This document shows, one piece after another, positions 14,113-26,680 of a stretch of DNA of 64,000 nucleotides. How positions within the stretch are numbered: the stretch's first letter is position 1; every line of letters starts with the position of its first letter. The DNA is taken from assembly GCA_000320605.2 (NCBI GenBank), contig KB445806.1, positions 105,500-169,499 on the forward strand, read 5' to 3'. Source of the stretch: Gelatoporia subvermispora B. Lineage: Eukaryota; Basidiomycota; Agaricomycetes; Polyporales; Gelatoporiaceae. Both the position numbers and the translations under genes were made by a program. Below the pieces are notes generated by a model. It saw only the letters and a list, made by a program, of their open reading frames with translations. It ran no database searches and was not told the DNA's origin.

Positions 14113-14669
14113 ACGATGCCGCACCATCCCGCACTGTAGTGTGGCACACCGTGTTCTTACCTCGCAGCGTGCATGTTGACAGTGGGCTGCGTTTTGGGAC
14201 TTCCAATTGTAGAGTACGGCGTCCGGTTTGGATGTCGGTATAATTGTGTTGCGTTGCTCCTTAGATTGATTGTAATACTGTGTTTTTTCCTTGCAATCGC
14301 ATGCCATTGCATGCTCGCGTACTTGCGGACGGGTATGGGATTGTGGACTAAGATAGCTTACATCGTGATTTGCGTGATGCAGCGCCTGCAGCCTGAGTTC
14401 AAGATGCCATCGAGCTAGCGCGGATGAGTGTGCGTTTACATTTACTGCGATCGCCAGTCGGTATGCTGATGCTGAAAGCAACACCAATGCTCGGCGATAT
14501 CATGCATCCACGGCGGTCTCATCCCATGGAGTGCTGCACTGCGGGGCCCGGAACACCGTGTGATTCCGGGGAAGAACTCTGGTCTACACATACTTAGGAC
14601 ATCCTACTCTGCGACTAGTGAATCGTGTTCCCTCCTACTCTCGCTATCTCCTGTATACCCTCAGCTAGC

Positions 14670-15834
14670 ATGGCCATCAACAAGCAATCCCCCGCCGTCG
14701 GCGGCCTGACGGTGCATGTGTACTCTCAGTCGGACGTTGACCCCGCGACCCCCGTCACGGTCCTTGTCTTCCTGCACGGCCGTCTGGGCCGCGTGGAGGA
14801 CATCGAGTGGGTTGCGCGCAGCACGCTCGAGGATGTGCAGGCGCGGCGGGCGGCGGAGCAAGGCGCGCAGGACCTACTGATAGTTACATTCGTAAGTCCA
14901 GTGGAGGATGTACTCCCTGAGCTCAACCTGATGATTCGCTGTATCACTGTACAGGACCAGCGGAACCACGGCTCGCGGCTGGTGAGCGAGCTCGCGAACG
15001 AGGCGTGGGCGAAGAAGAACGACCGCCATGCGTGAGCAGCCCATTCCACTTCCGGGTGCTGTCCGGCGCCCCGACGCAGCGCTGACGACTGCCCACTGCC
15101 CGCAGCGTCGATATGTACGCCATCTATTGTACGCACATTGTATGGTCATCCACGCATTCACGCATGTGTGACCCATCTTGCTTGTCGCAGCCGGGACGTC
15201 GCGCGACGTGTCCTACCTGATCGACTTCCTCCCCGCGTACCTCTTCCCATCCGGCGAGCGCCAGATCGCACAGTGGCTCGTCGGCGGGATCAGCCTCGGC
15301 GGGCATGCGTCCTGGCTTACCTTGCGCACAGGTGAGCATGCCCTGCCCATATGCCCGGTCGCGCCTGCTCACTGTCCATCTTCCCGCACAGAACCGCGCA
15401 TCAAGCTCGGGATCCCCATCATCGGTGCGTCATGCCTCTTTCGCTCTGACAGACAGACCTGACACGGTGCCGCAGGATGCCCGGACTACCTCGCTCTGAT
15501 GACAGACCGTGCAGTCAAGAACGGGCTCAGCACCGGTCCGCCGTACTTCCCCGACGCGCTGGTCGCGCTGGTCAAGAAGGACGACCCTGCGAGTGCCCCG
15601 TACACGTCCACCGGCGCGGAGAATCCGTTCCTCGACAAGAAGGTGCTCGTTCTCTCGGGCGGGGACGACAAGCTCGTGCCGTGGGCCGCGTCGCAGACGT
15701 TCGTCGACACCCTCGAGGTCGGACCGAGAGGCGTGAAGAAGGTCGTCGTCGCGCCGGGCGTCGGGCACGAGTGTACGCCGGACATGGTCAAGGAGATGGC
15801 CAAGTTTGTGTGGGAGGAGGCGTTGGTGGCGTAA
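14670..15834 (+). CDS. Alpha/beta-hydrolase fold protein (esterase/lipase-like)
   Basis: Exons are 14670-14891, 14955-15031, 15106-15128, 15191-15331, 15392-15424 and 15476-15834, giving 284 residues. The fold signatures are clear: an oxyanion-loop motif FLHGRLG, then DQRNHGSR, the nucleophile elbow GGISLGGHA (Ser), a candidate acidic residue in LSGGDDKLVPW and the catalytic His in GVGHECTPDM. No signal peptide is evident, so it is probably cytosolic. The exact substrate cannot be read from sequence. It resembles uncharacterised basidiomycete hydrolases rather than secreted lipases. An in-frame ATG at 14625 would add 15 residues. I prefer 14670 because the conserved-looking part starts there. 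Exon 3 is only 23 nt. Confidence 0.8.
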
Positions 15835-16540
15835 TAATCACAAGCGACATAGCTCAGCCTCACCCCATGGGGTTGAATGTAAGATGTAGACATGGTGATG
15901 TTCTGGAATGCAAGGTCTCAGTGACCGACTTGCGCACTTGGCGGAATAAGTCTCAACCCTCGCTTGTCATTCTCCTGCCAGCGATACAAACACAATACGA
16001 GCAGTGCTACCGTACGTCGCACACGTTCCACGGCCACCCCAATCTCCGACAGGCTGCGCGCCTGACGCCGGCGGTGTGGGTGATTTCGTTCTACATTCGA
16101 TGGCTGGCACTGCGCTCGGCGCCTTGAGCAGACTATACCGTCTGTGATTGAGTGTACGTAGCAAGAGAGGCGGGGGAAAACCGTGTGATGTCCTGGGGTA
16201 CTTGATTTTTTTTGGAAGAGACTACTTGGTCCCCTACGTGCTTACTATCTTGAAGGCCATGGAGGAGTCCTGCGCGCGGAGCCGCGGCACTCGCGACTCC
16301 AGACCTAGCTATATATCCTATCTTCTGTTCGCGTTGGCATCTCGTGAGGACGCCGCCGCCGGTCTCGTAGTGACCAGTGAAATTCCCCGAATTCTCCGAA
16401 CGGGCCGCACCCTAGGGCAGCGGGCGTTTGGAGCAAATTGTGGTGCAGGACTTGCGTTTTGCATGTCCTGCAATGTCGTAAGCTGAGCGGCAACGAAAAT
16501 CGCATTGAAGTCGTGTCGCACAACCGTGGTAAAACCCTGA
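15835..16540. other. Intergenic, no gene recognised
   Basis: No exon chain, repeat or motif could be supported here. The sequence follows the hydrolase stop codon. Confidence 0.5.
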
Positions 16541-16547
16541 ACATGAT

Positions 16548-16775
16548 AGGAGAGTCAGCACTGATATAGACGTAGCCATTTCAACAGGGACCGACCGTCT
16601 ATCGATGCAAAGTCGACCAACCTCGTCTACGGGGCTGTCGAGCCCGCTAGTCGAGGAGACCCTGCATCTAAACCCAATTCTGAACCCGAGCACAACCATC
16701 TTTGATCGCGCAAGGGACGATTATTGTTCATTGATGCCCAAGAACAGCCAGTGAAGGTGTTCCGAGGCACTACCG
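16548..16775 (+). pseudogene. Decayed duplicated sequence, copy 1
   Basis: This stretch aligns with 16968-17190 through matching blocks such as 'gaccgtctatcgatgca' against 'gaccgtatactgatgca', 'cgaccaacctcg' and 'gccagtgaagg'. The matching frame in this copy runs into stops, so it looks like a degraded remnant of an unidentified sequence. Identity is perhaps 65-75%. Confidence 0.5.
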
Positions 16776-16967
16776 GTACCGTAGTGACCAGCAGAAAGTC
16801 ATATCCTCCAGACGATTCGCGCCCTCGGGCACTGATGCGTCTGGACTGCCTACAACGAATTGTGGTCACGGAGTTTGTATCCTGCGTGTCTTGCTTCTTT
16901 CAAGGGCGAGCGATGACGGGCATGGGCCAACGTCACTCGCAACTTCCTGGTAAGCAAGATATCAGGA

Positions 16968-17285
16968 GGTCCAGCGCCAATACAGACATAGCCAGCTCAT
17001 TGGAGACTGACCGTATACTGATGCAGAGCCGACCAACCTCGCCAGCGGGACTCTGTCGAGCCCGCAAGCTGAGGAGGCACTACATCACAACATTTATGAC
17101 CCGAGCGCGCCTGTCGTCACAGCCGTGCAAGGGCCTATTCCTCTGTTCGCCGGCGCCTCGAGAAAGCCAGTGAAGGCGTGCCGAAACACCGGGCTACTTG
17201 GGGTAATTGATTTATTGACCGCCGTTTGTCTCGCTGCCACCGAGATAGCAGCGGACCTGCACGTCGAGACCGATATCTTTAGGTG
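16968..17285 (+). pseudogene. Duplicated sequence, copy 2, with an open reading frame remnant
   Basis: This is the second copy of the 16.55-kb sequence. From a possible acceptor (GATGCAG) at about 17026 the plus strand stays open to a TGA at about 17283-17285. It encodes a protein-like peptide that includes AEEALHHNIYDPSAPVV and NTGLLGVIDLLTAVCLAA. I do not recognise a family and found no upstream exon. It could be the last exon of a small gene or a fossil; copy 1 is interrupted in the same frame. Confidence 0.4.
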
Positions 17286-17656
17286 AATAAAATATATAGT
17301 ATTCGTCAGACGTACGCATGGCGGGGCGGCTACCACGACGTTCCACCGGCCACAACCCGACGCAGTCTAGACCTATGAGGGAAAGAAAGGGATCATCAGT
17401 GCTAGGTAGCTTGCAAAATGCAAGGACATACCCAATCCTCCGTGGTAGAGGATCGAATGCGCGCGCCCTGCGACGGGGGTGGGGGGTGGAGAACAGCGCG
17501 CAAGTTGGATGGACGGCGTCCATCCGTCCCTTATACTTGTCTGACTGTGGGAAAATCCCAAAAGGGTGTATGCCTCCAAAAGGGCATTGATGTTTAGACG
17601 CGTGATTATTCCCGCGGCGCATCCCAGCCACCGACGCGACTATCCCGCAAGTATTC
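17286..17656. other. Intergenic / upstream region of the Alba gene
   Basis: About 370 bp without a supported gene, presumably containing the promoter of the gene starting at 17657. No TATA element was convincing. Confidence 0.45.
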
Positions 17657-18454
17657 ATGGCGGAAGTACAGACCAGCGAGCTCTCACAGGCGCACGAAAT
17701 ACGGATAACAGGGCATGGAAAAATCGAGGCTTGGGTTGCGTTTGCCCTGCGTTTTTTCCAAGTCGGTTGTCACGATACTCGGACGTTGTCAACTAATGCT
17801 CATTCAGATGACAATCAGGAAAACGAGTCGAAACCATTGACGCTGCATACGCTGCCGGCAAAGAAAGCTCAGACAGACACAGGCACAGAGAACACCAGAA
17901 CCGATGCAGAGCCCCCTGTACCAGAAACCCAAGAGCTTCCAGAGCCAAACACTGAAAAGTCCCGTATGGCTCCTTCGATGTCGACGATTCCTCGCCTTGT
18001 GTCGGTCGTGGAAATCATCAAAAGAGAGTATCTCAAGAGTCTCGATCCGGAACTGGCAGAGTCTGGGAGCCTGTCTGGCTTGCACCAGTACAACGAAGTC
18101 GGCGAGCTGGAAGATGATCAGGCGAACGGCGAGGACGCATTGGTGGCCATGTTGAGCGGGAAGAGACAGTAAGTGCATTGCGCGCGTTGATGAGCAGTGC
18201 CGAGTTTATTTTGTTGCCAGTCTTCGTCAACACAAGGTTGCGTATATGAAGGTCACGCTGTGCCGGCAGGAGTTACCGCACCTCGTGGCCGCAGGCGCGA
18301 CGTGAGTGGAGCAGCCGGTCTGACCTCTAGAATCTATTTCTGATGCATCGACAGATATCAACAGCCCGACAAGAGAAAACTGTCCAAATCCGCAAAAGCC
18401 CGCCTGAAGAAGAAGCTAAAGATGGAGAGTGCGGCTGATTCTGCTGAAGAGTAG
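17657..18454 (+). CDS. Alba-domain RNA/DNA-binding protein
   Basis: Exons are 17657-17765, 17808-18168, 18221-18301 and 18355-18454, giving 216 residues. The N-terminus matches the Alba fold, EIRITGHGKIEAWVAFALRFF followed by PLTLHTLP. The C-terminal part has LCRQELPHLVAAGATYQQP and a Lys-rich end (KSAKARLKKKLK). Eukaryotic Alba proteins include the Rpp20/Rpp25 subunits of RNase P/MRP and related RNA-binding proteins. A long acidic/Pro-rich insert (about residues 50-110) separates the two halves, so I assign only the superfamily. The first intron is 42 nt, a multiple of three and free of stops, so retention would insert 14 residues without a frameshift. Confidence 0.75.
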
Positions 18455-18795
18455 ATCGTAGTTTATTTATGTTCACTTGTATGATAACTCCAAGTATGGT
18501 ACTTGCGTGCAAAACACAGCGTGATATTAAGGCGAGATCGCGTGCGGGCGCCTATTGTTCGCTGTTGTATTTCGCCCACGCAAACAGCCGAGGGCAATTG
18601 ACCTCGTCGTCGCCGCCGCCGTCGTGCTCGAAGCCACGCTCATCGCCGTCTAACAGACCGCGTACAACGTCCCTCTCTATCGGTTGGACTATCGGGTGAC
18701 GCCTGCGCCTCTCCCCCGGTCGCTCCTCCCAGCGAATCTGCAGCGTGCACTTGATCTCCGGCTTGCTTTAAAAAGGTCGGACGCCTGCGCCTCAG

Positions 18796-21700
18796 ATGCC
18801 TCGTCGTACTTTGACTCCCGCGACGCCCGTTCCCACTGCCCCGCCGACCACGCTGCCCAAGGATCTCGCCGTGCTCGCTCAGACTGACCCCATCTGGGCC
18901 GACAACCTTCAGATCCTGCGTCGACAATGGAAGTGGGCCGCGTTCAGCCAGTTCTTCTACACCTTCGCCCACCTGCTCGCCATGCACGACGTCACGCTCG
19001 TTGTACGTGTCTTTTTCGTGATTTTTACCCTGATTTTACCGGCACACCCCCGGACTTCGCCCAGTGTGGCTATGTCGCTCACAGCCTCTTTGCAGGACAT
19101 CGAAGACGACCTCGCCCGATCGACGTCGCTCTACCTGCCTCGGGTAATGACAAGGCTTCTATATACCCTCAGCCAGGACAGGAAAGTAAAGTAAGTAGCG
19201 ATGAAGTGTGTTCGCTGGTTCCCATTCAAACCGTGTGTCATCTAGTATCGACAACTGGCAAACAGCCCTGCGCAAGCAATACATGAAGCGCGACCCAGAC
19301 GCGAACCCCATAGGCCCTGAGCCGCCGCGTCTGTCCCGCCAATCATCGCCCGAGCTGTCAGTGCAGGAAGATGAGAAAGACGAAGAAAGCAGCGTGGCGC
19401 CCGCTCGTGAGAGCTCTGCAGTGGGTTCAGGCGAAGAAGATGCAGCTGGCGAGCCTGATGAGGGTCAAGATGAGTCCAAGACGGACGCAATCAAGGCCGA
19501 ATCTACGGCGCCAGAAGGTGACACTTCCCAGGTGAAGGAGGAACCTCCGACAGAACAGCCGTCTCCAAACGAACCAAATGGCGCCGTCGAGGAGCAGGCG
19601 CAGGAAGAGAGCAAGGATTGGCTCGAACTGTCTATGCTCGAGAAGCTGGATTCGTTGCATCTGCTCACCGAGTGGCAATTCCAAACCCCACTACGCCTGC
19701 GGCAAATAATGCGAGATGACGATGAGGGAGCCAAATGGGTGAGTTTCAGCATCGCATCGCCGACGTACCTGAGTCTTAACACATTCTGGCTGACAGAGAA
19801 TCGAGCCCATCGGGTATGATGCGAAAACCAACGCGTACTGGTTAATAGGCCGTAAGTCACATAGCTAGCTCATAAAGCCCTTCTCATATTAAATCCCTAC
19901 TCTACTGTAGCCGACCGTCTCTGGATCCAGCGGGTGCCTCCCAGGCCGCCTCGGAGTCTCAAGCGCAAACGACCCGCTGCGTCAAAGCGCGCTACGACGC
20001 ACAAGGTAGCGGACGGGGCAGACTACGTCTCCGAGGACGAACCCAACACGCCCAAGCGCAAGCGCGTACAGACGCACGCGCAGGCACAGCCTCAGGCCCA
20101 GACGAACGGCCGTGCATCGCGGAGCCATTCCAAACGGACGCCCGCCCAGGCACCAGCAGAGCCATCCGGGAGCAAGGGGACCCGCGCGGCGAAGCTCCAG
20201 GCAAACAAGAAGCTGGACGCGCAGGCGCGCGAGCTCGAGGAGTACAAGCGGCTCGCGGCCGCGGAGACGCGGACGAGCACGCGCGCAACAAGGCAGGCTG
20301 CAGCCGCCCCAGCGTCGGTGGAGGAGCCTGCCCGCCGCTCGCCCAGGAAGTCGGCAATTATGGGCACGCGCGCGAGTGCCCGCCTGCGCGGCGCGCTCAC
20401 AGAGGACGACGAGTGGCAGCCGATTCCGGACGAATGGCTGAATGCAGACGCAGAGACTGAATCGCCAGCCACTCGGAGCAGCAGGCGCAAGGGCAAGCGG
20501 AAGGTCGAGGAGGTTGAGGAGGATGAAGAAGCCGAGGAGGATGAACCGAAGACTGGCCTGGAGAGTGATGCAGAATCTAGCGCGCTCACTGAACTCACGG
20601 AGCTTCCGGATGAAAACGAAAAGGCTGCTGAAGAGACGGAGAAAGCGGAGGAAACAGAAGAGCCGGAACGGACAGTGGTGGCGAAACAGACGCGGTCTCG
20701 GAACAACAGAAAGAGGACCGGAAAGAGGTCGAACAAGCGTCGTCGCGTCGCGAAAGTGGCAGTGCTGGAGGAACCGGATGACGAGCCGGATGCTGCTGCT
20801 GAGACTGAGGTTCCTGCTGAGGAGCAGAAGCCGGAAGAGTCCGAGCCCGAGCCGCCGGCATTACCGGAAGACTTCGTCGAGTGGGAAGCGGTAAGATCTG
20901 ACGATCGTCTGGCCTGATCCGCGCGGCTGACAACCGACTGTGCAGATATGTGTTACTCTAGATGAGTGGGAGCACATTGCGGAACGATTCGAGAAGGCCA
21001 CGCATTACCTCGAAAAGGCCCTGTACAAGATGCTTACTCAACACGTCATCCCTCCCATCGTCACGGAACTCAGGGTGCGTTATTCCAAATTAACTCATTT
21101 GTGCGCATCTCTCAACGAAAAACACATGTGTAGGAGGCCGAACGCAAGCGCCGCATAGAGGAGGCAATCGTACACCGGAAGCGCTCGTCCCGTATTGCTC
21201 TGAAGGAGAGCGAGAAGGAGGAAGCGCGAGTGGCTGCAAAACGGAAGGCAGAGGAAGACGAAAAATTCGCGCGTGTCCGCCGTGTTGAGGCTCGTGCCAA
21301 GAAAGAGGAGGAAGAAAGGGAAAAACGCGAGCGTGCGCGTGAGCAGCGGCGGAAGGAACGAGAGGAGAGGGAGGAGCGCGCTCGTGCAAAGGCGGAACGA
21401 GCGGAGAGGGGAAGGTGTGTTATCGATCCCTCATGTTTCCCGTCGGTTTGGACTGACGATGACGACTGTCGCAGCGCAAATGCTAGCAAGAGCTCGACTG
21501 CTACCCCGGCACTTAACGGTACACATTCCAATGAGTCCATACAGCTCAGCCGGATCGGAACGCCGAACGGAGTTCGGTCACCGGACTGGATGCTGGATTG
21601 CGAGATCTGCCACAAGAGTGGAGTCAATGTGGTTGGTAATTCCAGCTGCAATTCTTTTCCCGGATCTCACCCGTCTGCTCACAGGACGATAGCCAGCCGA

Positions 21701-22667
21701 TGGTCTCTTGCGGCAGGTGTGCTCGGTGGCAGCACATTCCGTGCCACGACGCAGCAGATCAGCGACTAGGACGTCCCAAGAGAAACTGGGACATTGGGCA
21801 GTTCTACTGTTCTCGGTGTCGCGCCGCAAGAACTGCGAACGGGTACCTCTATGGTAGCCCTCACCAACAACCGTACAGTCATTCACCCCAGCATCTCTAC
21901 CCTCAAGCGTCGACATCCTTCCACCACAAGGCACTGCCAGCCGTCGACACTTACTCTCAAGCCACTTCGGATATGCGCTCATTGCATCGGCCGCCGTCCG
22001 TTGCGGCCGGGAACGGATACCCACAGCCATACCCGCAACATAATGGCATGACGCCACATGTGACACCCCCGCCAACTCAATTCGCAGGCAACTCGGCTCT
22101 CACGTTTGCTCATTATCAGCCCGAGCAACGCATGTTCTCGACCACTCGCGCTGCTCAGCCAACCCCCGCCCCGCCGCCCTCTAACTGGAATCATAACTAC
22201 GCTCCTGCCGATAATATGTCCGTGCGCACCCCCCAATCTGTGCAATTCTTACCTCAGTACGCGCCACCGAACGGAGGTTCATACTCAAATCATCGTGCAC
22301 CGCCTGCGTATCCGGTACGTATATCCGCTTTACGTGTCATCATCCTGCAGCATGTTTAACGATTGAACTACAGAATCCGTCCATTCCCCAGCTGCAACCA
22401 TATGGATCTTCGATGCCAGATAACTCTGGCCATGTTGTCAGCGGACGATGGGCTCCCAGCACCGGCGGCATGCACCAGTATCCTGCCGGGAGCTCTACTC
22501 AGGCCGCCGCCGAGTCCCTAGCGTATCTGCACGACAGTGGCAGCCGTCAAGCCAGGTGGCACGACCACTCATCCTCGCTACCTCCCCACAACGGCGACAT
22601 GGCCCGAGGGTACCCCTCCGCGCATACGGAACATTCGCCTGTGAGCGGTGTCCCGCCATACCATTAA
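18796..22667 (+). CDS. DDT/WHIM and PHD-finger chromatin-remodelling protein
   Basis: Exons are 18796-19002, 19096-19190, 19246-19738, 19797-19851, 19911-20890, 20946-21074, 21134-21414, 21475-21631, 21685-22314 and 22374-22667, giving 1106 residues. The N-terminus (about 20-120) resembles a DDT-like helical region. A WHIM-type segment follows at about 225-295 (LLTEWQFQTPLRLRQIM, then RIEPIGYDAKTNAYWLIG and DRLWIQR). A long acidic/basic disordered region and a Lys/Glu/Arg coiled coil (about 665-745) come next. One PHD finger at about 788-845 is built from CEIC, CGRC, WQHIPCHD and CSRC. The tail is rich in Gln, Pro, Tyr and His. This order resembles RSF1/CECR2/Itc1-type subunits of ISWI-like remodellers. 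The finger probably reads histone H3. Orthology to a named subunit is not certain. Confidence 0.85.
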
Positions 22668-23861
22668 TGCCATGTAAAGCCGCCCAGCATATAGCGCTGT
22701 GCCTACACGCGCAACGACAGCTATTACTTCCTGTATATATCGGAGCCAGCGACTTGTATAATCGCTCTAATTTTGGATTTTATGTGGCTGCGCATGGATG
22801 GTTCTAGATGGCTGTGTACCTGTGATGGTTGTTGTATTCGTTACTGTACAGAATTACCTATTTGCGACCGTCAACAATCACTACCGTGGTGCTCCTCAAA
22901 GATGGTTAAGTACACCGAATGCTGCCCAGATTTATTCATCCAGGTCAGCATGCCTTTTCGCAGCGCACTGCTTCGAATGTTTGGCATGTGTGAGAAATGC
23001 TCGATAAACTCCTACTTGTGCTCAATGCACGGTATCCTTACGACTAAATTGATCACCGGGCGAAATACATGGCAGAGGGTATGATTAAGGGGACCACTCG
23101 TTATAACATATAGCAAATAGCGATAGACATGCGAAGGAGTCAAGGACCGAAGAAGACATCGATGGGGTATTTGGGTCCATGCGCGGAGGGACTTCAAATC
23201 CGCCATCAACAGACTAACAGAGTAGACCGACTTCACAATGTTCTTCAGATACTTCACGCCTTGCGCAGGCTCGCTCGGCAAGTTTTTGCTCGCAATGCAC
23301 GGGCTGAATTGCTCCCGTTGACAGAGTCCTTTATGCTTTTCGGGATACTGTGGCCACAGGTGCTGGTGATGAGCGCTGAGCGGAGACCAACAAGAAATAT
23401 CTTTGCGCTCAGCGGCTGATATCACGGTCCAGGTAGGTGGTTACAACTGAGCCATATTCATTCTCTTCGTATGGCGAGTGCTCCTTGACTTCGACGCGCA
23501 GCGATATTACATTTTTTGGCGGTACAGCTTCGTGATGTTGAAGCGAATCCTGCTCTGTTTGTTTCAACAGTACAAGATGTCCAGATGTATGCATGACGCG
23601 CACTTGAGTTGTCTAATGTAACCTTGATCTAATTGTTTGATTTTGTCAGCCTGAAAATGTCATAATATCTCGTTAGATTGGCCCGTGAACCGCAATATCA
23701 GATAAGCATATCTCCTGGAGGAGTGGTAGAGCAATACTGCAAAGAAAGAAAAACACAACAAGGTCAGCATACGGGTATCAAGCAGCAGCACTAGGAGTAT
23801 CATATCCAAGATGGGTCGTAATCGTAACTGTCGTAAACGGGGGCAAGAGGCAAAGCAAATG
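22668..23861. other. Intergenic between convergent genes, no gene recognised
   Basis: About 1.2 kb between the stop codons of the convergent PHD and IMD genes. ORFs on either strand (for example 23012-23425) lack any recognisable feature. It likely contains both 3' UTRs. Confidence 0.5.
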
Positions 23862-26680
23862 TCACCGCCTCGCGAGGTTCGTCATGCTCCGATTGCTGAT
23901 CCCGCCCGTGTAGTCCGCCTGGAACCTCCCGTCTTCCTCCGTCAGCGCGAGGCTGCTCCTGTACCCCGGCCCTCCCGCAATCCCCGCATTGCTCACGCCT
24001 TTCTTCGAGTCAAGCGAGAACGCGCCGCCCATAACGGGCATGCTCAGGCGGCGGATCCAGCCCTTGGGCTTCTCGGGGCGCAGCGCGGGTGGCGCCTCCG
24101 GCGGGCGCAAGTCCCGCGGGGACGGCTTGCGCGCGGCGGACTTGTATTGTGAGGCGGAGCACGCGTCGCACCCGCAATACGGTGCATGGTCAGCGGGGCG
24201 GTACAGCGGGGATGGGGAAGGGGGCTGGCTCGATGGATGCACGCGCTGTGCGGAGGACTGCGCAGAAGAGGCCGAAGACGGCGGCACGAGGTGTGTCGTG
24301 CTCAGCGAATATGAATGGTAGCGGGCTTGCGGGTGCGGGACTGCGGGCGGGCCATGCCGTGCGGTCCCAGAGCGTGCACTGTCGCTCGTGTAACCATCTG
24401 CAGCGGTACGGGTTCCTCGTGTTCCGAGCAAGCGCAGGCGGTCGCGCTCGAGCTCGAGAGCGCGCTGCTCGATCTCGCGCTCCTTCATCCTCAGCTGCAA
24501 CTCTTGCTCCCGGATATCAAGCTCTTCCAGCTCCTCGATGCGTTGCCGGCGTAGCGACAGCTCGTCCGCGAACGGGCTCGACGTTGGGGAAGACGTGTAT
24601 TTCGTATTCGAGGCAACAGGCGCGTTTCGATCCGCAGATGAAGCATCCTGGTTGCGAGCGCGAGTATCCAGTGATAGGCGCCGGCGTTCTTCGCCAGGTG
24701 AGACAGCCCGAGGTCGTGGGGGACTGGACGGTGTCGCAGGAGCCTCGTACTTAGTAGCGATCGCAGTAACACTTGTTGGTAGGCGTGGCACATCTTTCGG
24801 CGGCTGAGAGGCTGGTCCAGTCTGGCAAAGCGTACGATTCTTTAGTCTGAATGGTGAGAAACGGCAGGGTGTCACACTTACCGTCCGGGAGTAGCGATCA
24901 CGCATAGCTGCAACCACGCTACCGTTGCTTTTGCCCGTGTCACTCCGCTCTATCTTACTGATGGAGCCGCTTGCCCTGTGCCTGCCCTGTGAGGCTGCCT
25001 CCATGCTCTTCCGTACACCAAATTCCGCATCATCAACGTAGTCGCCCTTTCTGTACGCTGCAGATGCTTTGGGACGCACGTGCCCGGCGTCTGTAGCATT
25101 CTCTGACTCGGCATGCGCGGGTGAAGACGCCTGTGCACTGAGCCCGGATAGTGCGCTCTCTGCTGTACCAGTCGAAGAGATCCCTGATCCTCGCGAGCCT
25201 GCAGTTTTAATATCCGTAGCGGACGGTCCCTGGCTGACCGGTGTGAGGACTTCGTTGTGCTGCAGAGGGGAAACTGGACCAGTCGTTAGCGGAGGCTTCT
25301 GCGTCTCGTTCGGGTCTTCCGGGATGGGAGACTCTGCGAGACGGGGGAAGGGTGCTACATTGGATGACGTTCGGCTAGATGTAGTAGATTCTTCCCTAAG
25401 TTCTTTCGGAGTGACAGGGGTAGTGGGACCGCTCGGGGGTCTGACGCCATTTATAGGAGGTATCGGAAAGTGTGTGGGTGGTGTGGGGAAGGAATCAAGA
25501 GATGCAAGTGAGTTTGAGGATTTTGACGTGCGCTCCTTTGCTTCAACTTGGGTATCATTGGTAGTAGAGGTAGTGGAATTGTCAGCATTCTGCTCATGGG
25601 ATGCTGCGAAATATTGTGGGGGAGGGATTGGAGATTGGCCAGAGGGCGTGACAGCCCGGGATGACCCTTGGCCTTGCTCTGATGGATTACGCGACGTGTA
25701 TTCCGGTATTGGCTTCTCGAGGGAGGGTGTGACAGCGCGCGAGCCGTTATCGGACTCGGCTGTGCTATTCTTGTCTGTACTTACCGGCGTGTGGAGAGTA
25801 TCCGTCTGACTATCGGAGGGTTGGGCATCCACGAGATTAGGGGGAACTGGCCCAGACCACCCGCCCTCGCAGAGTGCACGCCATTCGCCAAGTTGGCCAA
25901 CAGTGGGAGCGAATCGCCGCACGCCTTCACAGGATCGCAACCATTCCGCATCAGCAACCCGAGACAAACATGCCGCAAGATTGTATATGGTGGTACTATG
26001 CTTCTGTGTGACAAGCAACGCGTGATTGCTACACGCAATATCAGTGCCAAAGAGAGGGATAGATGGAGGGGGGAGAGCTGACTATTTGTCCTGATTGACC
26101 TCGGGCCCGAGCGTGCTAAGGAGGTTCATGTAGCGAGTGTGTTCCTCAGCTGCATCTCGAGGAGATCGTTTGGACTTCTTCTCGAAGGTTTGGCCCGCTT
26201 GTCGGATTCGCGCATTTGCAGCCGCTATTCGCTCGTCATGCGCTCGCTCTTCTTTCTGAGATATACAATGATGTCAGCGAACGTCGCAATAGCGTCAATG
26301 ATACTCACAGCAAGTTTCTTGAACCACTTCTTGACCTCCGCGCTAATCGCATCGCATTCCTTGTCCGCGATCTTGGCGAACTTGGTATCGACCTCCGATA
26401 GCGCCTCGAATATGGTCGCGGAAGCAATCAGCGCGCTTGCTGGAGACCTATGAGACTTCAATATCTTCATGGTTGTTAAATACTTACCGGGTATGTTCTC
26501 GGTGCACTTTGTAGTGGCTGCGTCGCGCAGAGCCTTTGCAAGCTTCTTCTGGAGCACGACGACCGCATTTGCGGCCTCACAGTAGTCATTGAGGATGTTG
26601 ACAACGACTTCGAGGGTCTTACATGACTTGTGTATGTCGGTGCGCTCGGCGATGGTCGGGGGAGACGTCGCGGATGCCAT
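23862..26680 (-). CDS. IMD (I-BAR) domain protein, Ivy1-like
   Basis: Minus-strand exons are 26680-26488, 26439-26309, 26255-26083, 26028-24882 and 24821-23862, giving 867 residues. The first about 230 residues form a helical domain (for example TDIHKSCKTLEVVVNILNDY, then VKKWFKKLAKEERAHDER, then KYNHALLVTQKHSTTIYNLA). It matches fungal IMD/inverse-BAR membrane-curvature proteins, of which yeast Ivy1 (binds phosphoinositides, Vps33, Ypt7) is the known example. The remainder is Ser/Thr/Pro-rich and disordered, with a coiled coil at about 637-682 (RIEELEELDIREQELQLRMK) and a short Cys cluster (YCGCDACS). ATG 26680 is chosen because the conserved domain starts nearby; an upstream in-frame ATG at 26803 is possible. 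Two introns (48 and 60 nt) are stop-free and in frame. Confidence 0.8.

Noticed and set aside
20092..20736. 214-codon minus-strand Ser-rich frame
   Set aside because: It is antisense to the Glu/Lys/Ala-rich region of the PHD protein; low-complexity mirror image.
25069..25809. 246-codon plus-strand frame
   Set aside because: It is antisense to the disordered region of the IMD protein and arises from its codon bias.
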